Source of the DNA: Blastobasis lacticolella
Taxonomy: Eukaryota; Arthropoda; Insecta; Lepidoptera; Blastobasidae
DNA: 64,000 nt
Assembly (NCBI GenBank): GCA_905147135.1
Contig: LR990044.1
Location: 9,986,122-10,050,121, forward strand
Reading direction: 5' to 3'
Positions 56,441 through 64,000 of the stretch are shown in pieces. Position 1 is the first letter of the stretch. Each line of letters opens with the position of its first letter. The translations under genes were made by a program, and so were the position numbers. The notes below the pieces were generated by a model. It searched no databases. It was given only the letters and a program-made list of their open reading frames with translations, and was not told where the DNA came from.

Positions 56441-58896
56441 AGATGAATTATTTTATCAACTTATCTTATATTAGCATCGTACTATTTGATATCAATGACA
56501 TAGTCATCATCATCAGCAGCTGGTAAGAGTGAACTGTTCATTTTGAGGGTTCTCCAAATTAGTCGAGACTTTTGCAATAATCTCTGTATTTAGTTTTCTA
56601 GTCAATAAATATGTTGCATTAATACCGTTGTCGAAGTGAGGTTGACCATGATCTTCCGCTGGGGACCCGGGGACTGGATACTAAGTAACAACTAGATAAC
56701 TAGTTTAGGACGCCGTGACGCAATTTTTTATTATTTTGCCTTTTATGTATTAATCACGCTCTTGTTGAATCGCCATTTCGCTCTATCGTCTGCTTATAAT
56801 TTTATTCCCTGATAATTCCCGGCTGCCATTTTCTCTTTCACTTGCTGCACATAACTTGTTCCAGGTATTCCTCTATCTTCCTCAGGGCACCAAAAATAAC
56901 ACACTGCAACATAAAATGTAAGCACATGGGTACTTACTTACATTGGAGTATAGATTTAAATATCCAGAATGAGTTTTGATGGTTTATCTACATTCTACAT
57001 ACACCCTAAAGTTATCCTCACATACCACACAGCTTACAAGAACACATTCGCTTACCAAGACTTTTTACTGTCGTAGATATTCCCGTTCCTCGGCTCCGAA
57101 ATCCCGAGTTCTCCTATTAACATAATCTCCTAGGATTAGTCGTGCGTTCGCTCCCATAATAGTTGGAGGTTGTCGCATCCGACCGCGGCTGGAGGCTTAC
57201 GGGCGAGTTCCCAACTCGCACGGATGTGGCCTACCCTTGCGGAACGCTGCGGCCGTGTCGTGTGCACACGCCTTTAAATAACACATGAGTTGCCGAAATG
57301 TGTTTCAGATGAATTTGCTTGGGCATGCCTTATAGTGTTTTGTTTACGGAGGGCTTTCGCGATTCCAAAATCCATGAGGTGTTACTGCGGCGTGGAGTCT
57401 GAAGTCAAAATAAAGCACTGTCATTGGCTGAAATAGATTTGTCATTCTACAGCAATTGATTCTGTCCAATAGCACGTCAGTATTTTGACAGATTTACGCC
57501 TCACTAGCGCTATCTGAAATCGTGAAAACGCTCTAAAAGTTTATTTGCCTTTTTTTATAAATCCATTAAAAAAATAAAACATATTTTTCTGTTGTAGTTC
57601 TGAGCTGCTCTATTCAGCTCTCTCAGAGGACGGCTAGTTTGCTACTTAGAATTTATTGTAACTATGAAATGAGAAGCTGCCCAGATACGTCTACGCGCTA
57701 CACGCTTACATTGTGTAGGTAGCTATCCTCCGAGAATCCTTACGTAGGCAAATATAAGTCCTTACGGCTCCCGCCTCCAACTGGGATGTTTCACCAAATT
57801 GACGTAGAACACCGGATCATGCGTTCTTTTGATATGGTAATCCCGGCCCGGCCCGCGGGCAATAATCGATTATTAAATAGGCGAAATCGACAAGATCAGG
57901 GTGCCCGAATATCCAGTAAGATGCTCTGAGAGGATTCTTTATGAGGCAAACGGCCGATTGTGCCGATGATCCGCCAGTGAAAAGGAAACCGTCGAGGGTG
58001 GACAATATTGCTGAATCTAAATATTCAGACATAAACGCTTCCCGTCCGACCGTAAACTTCCTCATGCTTTCACGAATTAAACGCCGTTTCTTTCGATCAA
58101 GAAGGTACTTCCCTGAGGTATGGAATGGAACTCCACATTTTAATTTAGAACTTTGTACGAGCAGTTATTTCTTTATAAACTTTTATTACGGAAGTTTTGA
58201 ACTTTGGTCAAGTGCTTAATATAATAAGCGGCGGAAATCCGAGCTGGGTTTTGTACTCTTTAACTTTTTAGGGTAATATAATTATTATAAACTCTGTAAT
58301 AAGAAAATAAATGTTCAAATAGGAATAGGACAAGTTTACGTAGGTAACCGTAGGTACTGAATATACCACAATCTTTTTGGAATTATTAAAACCATTCTTA
58401 TTCTTATCTTCATTAGGTGTATTTAATACAAAATGGACAATAAGCATAGTATACAATAGGTAAATGTAAAAACCTTCTTGAGACAAATTGTTTAATTTCC
58501 TTTTGCAAATGGATTTTTAGACAAATCCAGACATTAAAAATTTATTATGATTACAAGTTTGTTATTATGAGATGCTCAAGAATTCTGTGCTCGGACAATA
58601 TCTAGATTTTATTTTTGTTCGCAAATTTTCGTACAAAGTATTTAAAAAGAGAATTGGGTAACATTTGAATTGATGTAAAGATTATACCTACTTCATTGAA
58701 TTACAAAATCATTTCATTTTCATTATGAATCATCGAAATTATACTTACAGGATGCGGTAAATGTGCCTGTGTGTGAGCAAAGAAGTTTTTAAAAACCCAA
58801 GATAATTTCTCTAAAACTCATGGTTTACCAGAGTATTCATTATACTGTTTTCTACATAGCACAGTGTTTAAACAGTGTAATATATACCGAAAGTTG
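56441..58896. other. No gene recognised; GC-rich patch
   Basis: 57,060-57,280 is markedly GC-richer than its surroundings, with no readable domain. Frames around 57,817-58,219 on both strands lack recognisable motifs or splice context. The rest is AT-rich. Confidence 0.4.
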
Positions 58897-59057
58897 AATA
58901 GGTATTATTGTTGTTCGTTATATTGTCAAATGAATTATCTTACAGTTAAGTGGTTAACTAATTTCCTGAATTACTGTAGTACGTACCCTCTCGAAGCTTC
59001 GAGATTAACTGTAAGATAATTCATTTGACAATATAACGAACAACAATAATACCTATT
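58897..59057. repeat. Perfect 53-bp inverted repeat with 55-bp spacer
   Basis: The left arm 58,897-58,949 (AATAGGTATTATTGTTGTTC...) is the exact reverse complement of the right arm 59,005-59,057. The spacer contains an inner palindrome, TCTCGAAGCTTCGAGA. No coding frame. Confidence 0.9.
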
Positions 59058-60828
59058 TCTATTTTTTCACATTTTATTTTTATAATAATAGCTTTTTGAT
59101 TGGTACAAATTTGCCATCGACATAAACAAATATGTAGAAAAATTCAAATAAAGAATTATATTAATATCGTTCTTATTAAGTAGTTATTTACTTACAAAAC
59201 AAAAGCAATATTAGTGCTATGAATTCGCATCTGTTCTTTTGTTTTGACTGATTAACGAGTACATTTTTCTGTGTGATAAGTGGTTTGTTTACACCGGTAG
59301 AAAATTGGTTAGAGTGAAATTTTACCACATGGGCTCACACTATTAAACTTAATGTCTCCTTATCACTTCATGAGGCACAGTCGCTTGCAGAGTGACCTCT
59401 CTTAGCATCATCATCAGCATTATCATCCTGGTGCGCTCGACGGCCCGGGGTCCGCCTGACTGCATCTTCTTGTCCATTTGTGGTGTATTTGACTCCCCTA
59501 GTAAAAGTCGGGTGGGGTCCAATTATACGAGTACAGTAGACGACTATACTAGCACACTACTATACAGTGACACGACCGCCGTAATTATCTATCGAGCCCG
59601 TACTTGTCCAATCTCGGCAACAAATATAAAACTGCTCGGCCACTCAGTTACGTACATCACGTACGTACGTAGACGGTAAGATGTACGGCTATAAACTGTT
59701 CACGACATTTGAAAGCAATTAACTTGAGAATATAGCCAAGTAATACTGATAGATACAGTCGAAGTTGGATTAGCAGACGTGTTTTCATGATCCAAGTCTC
59801 TCAAGTAACGATGTTGGAAGAGCTTTGTTTAAAGTTTAGTAAAATGCAATTATTCTTGAACTGACGAATGTCCACAAAAATTTTATAAGAGTTTCTAATA
59901 CGAAGTTTCAGTAGCAAATGTTTATAGAAACAGGTATATACCGCCCCGCCGTTGCTTCCCACGGGTGTTCTCGGTTTTCTCTTTTATAATAGTTATTTAT
60001 GGTACAAATAAGCCTTCAAGAAGAAGTTCCCTAAATTATAGTGAAAACTGCGCCAAAATCCGTTTAGTGCTCAGGACTTAGCAGATATATAGACAGACAG
60101 ACCCGAATAGCGAACGGTATAGGAAGTCACTTTTAAGCAAACTTCCTGTAGCTTACACGAGGTCAGCGTCCATTCGAGACGCGTCTGCGCCGTCAGATCG
60201 TATCACGGGCTCGGCGCAACGGATATGACAACTTTACTTTTTGCAAAACCTCCTAAAAGGCGTCTGAAGAGCGTTGCATGCGGGCACCAAAAAAAGCGAA
60301 TAACGATGCCGTTTTAAAAGATTCCGGGAAGCCCCGCAATTTACTGCCTGTGTGTGCACCCTCAAATTTATCCGCGTATACCTCTAGCTCTTTACGAAAT
60401 TTACTAGAACCCGCTTAGAAACCAAGACTTATTCCTCTTTCTGTCTGTCTCGTGAAACAAATGATCGTCATAAAGAAAATTTTATCGTTGTTCAAGTTTA
60501 CAGACGCAAAGGCGTTTCAAAGTCATTTTAAAAATTCACGCCATGGCCTTTTGAAGTGTTTTTCGGGTCGGATTGATAAACTGGTAGATAGGTCGAAGTT
60601 TGTGGTGATGGCTTCTTCAGAGGAATAATAAATTAGTTATTTAGTTATTTATAGACTTCGTGATAAAAAACAATGGTTATGTAACAAGATTGTACTAGCG
60701 TCTTTGGCAACTGACTAAGTAGCAATATTATTTTATCCTTTTTGACAACTGGGTGTGAAATTCAGTTGCCATCGCAGCCGGAGGAAAAAATTAATGTAGG
60801 TAGATACTGTTAGTGTAAACATACTTTA
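59058..60828. other. No gene recognised
   Basis: A short S1-like scrap at about 59,430-59,460 (GGCCCGGGGTCCGCCTGAC). The remainder is unclassified. Confidence 0.4.
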
Positions 60829-60897
60829 CCAAAAACAAGTCATTGGTACATGGCGGCACAAGACTACAAGAGATCCAACTCGGTACCTCTCTGTGTG
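60829..60897 (-). mobile_element. SINE family S1, head-proximal scrap
   Basis: CAAGTCATTGGTACATGGCG and the decayed box B GATCCAACTCGGTACCTCT match the part of S1 next to the tRNA-like head. Truncated on both sides. Confidence 0.45.
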
Positions 60898-63800
60898 TAT
60901 TCTATAATGTGTATTATTTTCAACATATAAGCCTGTGTTTCTGTTAACAGAAATGGCAAGCAATTTGACCTACAATGCCTTTGGTTGCACAAAGCCAAAA
61001 GTATGGCTGCCAATTCTGCCTAAACTTCTGAAGACACAATCAAACAGACAATGGGGGATCAATTTGTAGTTTGCATTTCGTCGGAATGCAATTGAACGGG
61101 GCTGCGTTTGTGTCAGAGTTGCAGAGTTTACAGGTTGGCAACGGACAGCTCGCAAATTTCCCACCGGCACGCAGCCCTCTCGGCAACTTCGACAAGGTAA
61201 ACTATTCTCTTTATACGTAAACTTTTATACGTTCGAAATCCAATCACATGCAGTTTGGTGAAGGAGCGTTCGTTCGTACGGACGCAAACTCTTCGCCGAG
61301 TCAAACGGGTCGAATGCATCGCCAGGTGTGGATTGGCAGGAGGGCAGGCGGGGTTACATCTAGATTCCTTGAATTTTTAAATTGCATTTGCTTTATCTGC
61401 CTGAGGTGTCTGATTCTCGGACCAAACATGAGTATCGGACGACGAGCAGGAAATACACATTTAAAGTGAACATTTCAATACAGTGGACAATTTCATGCTA
61501 CGGACATTTTGACACAGTGGACCATAAAACCTATAGCTAAACCTAGATACAATATTATAAAGGCGACAGATTGTAATGATGTTTGTTACTCCTTCAAGCA
61601 AAAACTACTGAACATATTTTGATGAAATTTGGCAACAATAGAGCACATAGGCTATAATTGATCTTTAGATTCAATGTGATTCCCGCAGGAACGGGTCTGG
61701 AACGTTTAAATCGAAATACAAATATTTGTTAACCAACAATTTGTTAAACAATCGAAATAAGTTATGACTTCAGGAGCCTCTATGTTTGGTATTTGGTGTT
61801 TATAAACTTGTATGTATACTTGTAGGGCATGAAAATCTAGGTCCCTATACACAAAACACCTAGCTAGGTCCGGTCCTGATTCTAGCACTAGTCAATTCCC
61901 TCTGCGGGCAACAGAATTGTAGATCAGACAGACGTGCTTCTTTCAGCGATTCGTCAGCACTTGTTTATTTAGGGAGCTCTCGGTCGGGAGTAGTTTTGAA
62001 GAGTGCAAATCAAGGAAGCACCGGATCACAAGATACGCTGACTGGCTTAAAATCAAATTATTTTCGAATCGAGTTTGAAAGTAAAGCGGTGCGGAGCTGA
62101 TCTACGCGGGTTATGTTTCTAGTAAAATAAAGAATGACTATTGTTTTGTTATATTTGCTTAACAAATGAAGATTTTCCTACAAAACCGAATAACTGCTTT
62201 GTCAGAAATGAAATGAATTTGGTATTGAACAGAATCAGGGCCTAGATTCGCTAATGGACACAATCCCTATTTTTTTATAGTTCGCTTCGATTCGGACGAT
62301 TTTCAATTTTGATTTTCAGCATGAAAATCAATAATCATATCAAATCTTAATCATTCATTTAAAAAAAACATATTTCAAGCCGAAAATATAAATTGAAAAT
62401 AGGTTCGAATCAAGACTAGCAATTTAAAAATAATGCCCTTGAAGCAAACGATTAGTATCACCACCTCTGTTGCACGTATTAAGCTACGTTTACGTAAGTA
62501 GTTGATAAAGCCAATCAAATCAACGAGCACATAATTATCCACTGACGGCGACGCGAGCTCGGGAAAGCCTCGAACCTTCCGCGTACGTGTTAATCAGACC
62601 GAGTTATCGCAAATAAAAGGGTGCTTGCTGGAAGAAAATTGCTCAATCAAATACTGTTGAGGTTAGGTCAAGCGTGACCCGCCTCGTGAACTATGTAATA
62701 AGCGGCCACGAGCGACTTATACCCCCATTAGGTTTTCACTACTTGAATATTTATGGGTCCCATAAAAATTACGTTGGATTACAGCACGGTTTTTGTTCCA
62801 GCCGTGTAAATTTATGGCGACGAGCACTTTGCGATACCTAATTACTTGCAGCATTGTGTGGGCTGATAGAGTGGAGCAGCGATAACGTTTTCACTCGCAC
62901 TTGTGTGGGTCTCCTAAACGTCGACTATCGCTACAAAGAGGATTTTTTATTGTACTCGATGACGTACAAAAACTAAAATATGTTGTTGTTATTCTATTGT
63001 TTATTTCCAGCAAATTTTAAGAAAGACGTACGTGAGCAACAAAATAAAACTCAACCTACAGCCCCTCAAAAATTCTCTCTCTACCCTCATTCCTAACCGA
63101 CTCGAGTCGAGCCCCTGCAAAGACTGTTTTCGTTGAAAAATAATAAAACAAACCAACAGCATCTTCACAATAGCCCTCTTCGTTCAGTGTACCGTCGCTC
63201 CAGAGTTAGAATTAAACGCAAACGCTGCAGCCGGATTCAATTTGAATCCTCACAGATCCTATTATTGCCGAAGATGTGGAGGGCTAAGTAACCGTGGCAC
63301 CTTTAGACAGAGCAATAAATTAAACAAATCCGATTTGCACGTGCGAACGGAACGGAACTCCGCCGAAACTCGTTACGGGTACGCCGTGATCGCGTTTTGT
63401 TTATACAATGACAAAAGATAAATTTGTCGAGCGTCTGTTGTTCTCGTATTTACGGCGATGTGTAGGCGCCATGTGTTCGAGTTTGGTACTTTGGTCTGTG
63501 CTTTACTTGTATCTATATAAGGAGAAAATGAGGGTATGGATATTTCTGTTTTACTTTGCGATGCAGATACGGTCAATAAGTTATTTTTTTAAATAAATCC
63601 CGTTAATTGAAGTACGAGATTTTATACGGTATGGCAGAACAGCAGGGGGTGTGACTTTCGTTACGCTCCTCTCAGCCATTGGTATGCCCTTTTATCGATT
63701 CTTTTATTAATTTTCATTTAATTTTTCTTTTCTTTTATATATTTCATTGTTCTATGTCGGTACTTATAATCAAGATTTTCACGACGAATGTTACAATAAG

Positions 63801-64000
63801 TGACATTCGAATGCCTGTGCACAACTGCTATTAAATAAGTATAGCTAGCAACATAGAAACCGGAACAAAAACTACGAGGCCTTGAAATTCACTTCGTATT
63901 CTTTTAGCGAACAACCCTTGCTAATATCGAGGTAAACTAATAACCGAAAGTCGCTGTCCCTGGAACTCTGAACCCACCTTTGACCTCATAACTTCATGAA
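60898..64000. other. No gene recognised
   Basis: About 3.1 kb without a supportable exon. 61,560-61,690 (TTTTGATGAAATTTGGCAAC) resembles a common lepidopteran interspersed repeat. 61,130-61,440 and 62,530-62,900 are GC-richer and could be regulatory or the edge of a gene beyond the window, but I see no direct evidence. Confidence 0.35.

Noticed and set aside
58700..58800. Donor-like GTAAGT after a CCGCATCCT segment on the minus strand, considered as a seventh gene's exon 3
   Set aside because: The upstream translation has no conserved cysteine or W-N-D and no matching acceptor 150 nt upstream.

Overview
This is an animal, almost certainly lepidopteran (moth or butterfly), nuclear genomic window. 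It is AT-rich and intron-bearing, has no bacterial-style operons, and is crowded with insect transposon debris: tRNA-headed SINEs, RTE- and Jockey/CR1-type non-LTR elements, a mariner remnant and many short inverted-repeat (MITE-like) elements. Almost every long open frame not listed here is a chance frame or transposon debris.

The biological core is a one-directional (minus strand) tandem array, about 33 kb long (21,811-54,752), of six related small secreted-protein genes. Reading 5' to 3' on the minus strand they are F, E, D, C, B, A (labels are mine). Five are complete, each with four coding exons joined by phase-0 introns: exon 1 is a signal peptide, exon 2 about 50 codons, exon 3 exactly 50 codons, and exon 4 the C-terminus. 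They encode proteins of 181-190 aa with two invariant cysteines in exon 3 and an F-Y-G-[KE]-[YF] motif in exon 4. By pattern I assign them to the insect DUF1091 family (the family of Drosophila CheB-type, GM2-activator-like secreted proteins); no database search was possible. Gene C has only exons 1-2, and lies just upstream of complete gene B.

Layout: 1-21,810 has no recognisable host gene and holds RTE 3' fragments, SINEs, a tandem MITE pair and a 5'-truncated Jockey/CR1-type LINE whose reverse transcriptase frame is still open (16,552-18,033). 21,811-32,145 holds genes A, B and half-gene C; a mariner remnant sits in gene B. 32,146-41,403 holds repeats and gene D, whose last intron carries a degenerate RTE element that itself carries a long-TIR DNA element. 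41,404-47,697 is SINEs, LINE 3' ends and simple repeats. 47,698-54,752 holds genes E and F separated by hairpin-forming repeats. 54,753-64,000 has no gene I can support, but includes a perfect 53-bp inverted repeat (58,897-59,057).

Genes C and D share proximal upstream sequence, both ends of intron 1, and a SINE in intron 2, so they are a segmental duplication younger than that SINE insertion. The array appears to be expanding and decaying by unequal exchange in a repeat-rich background.
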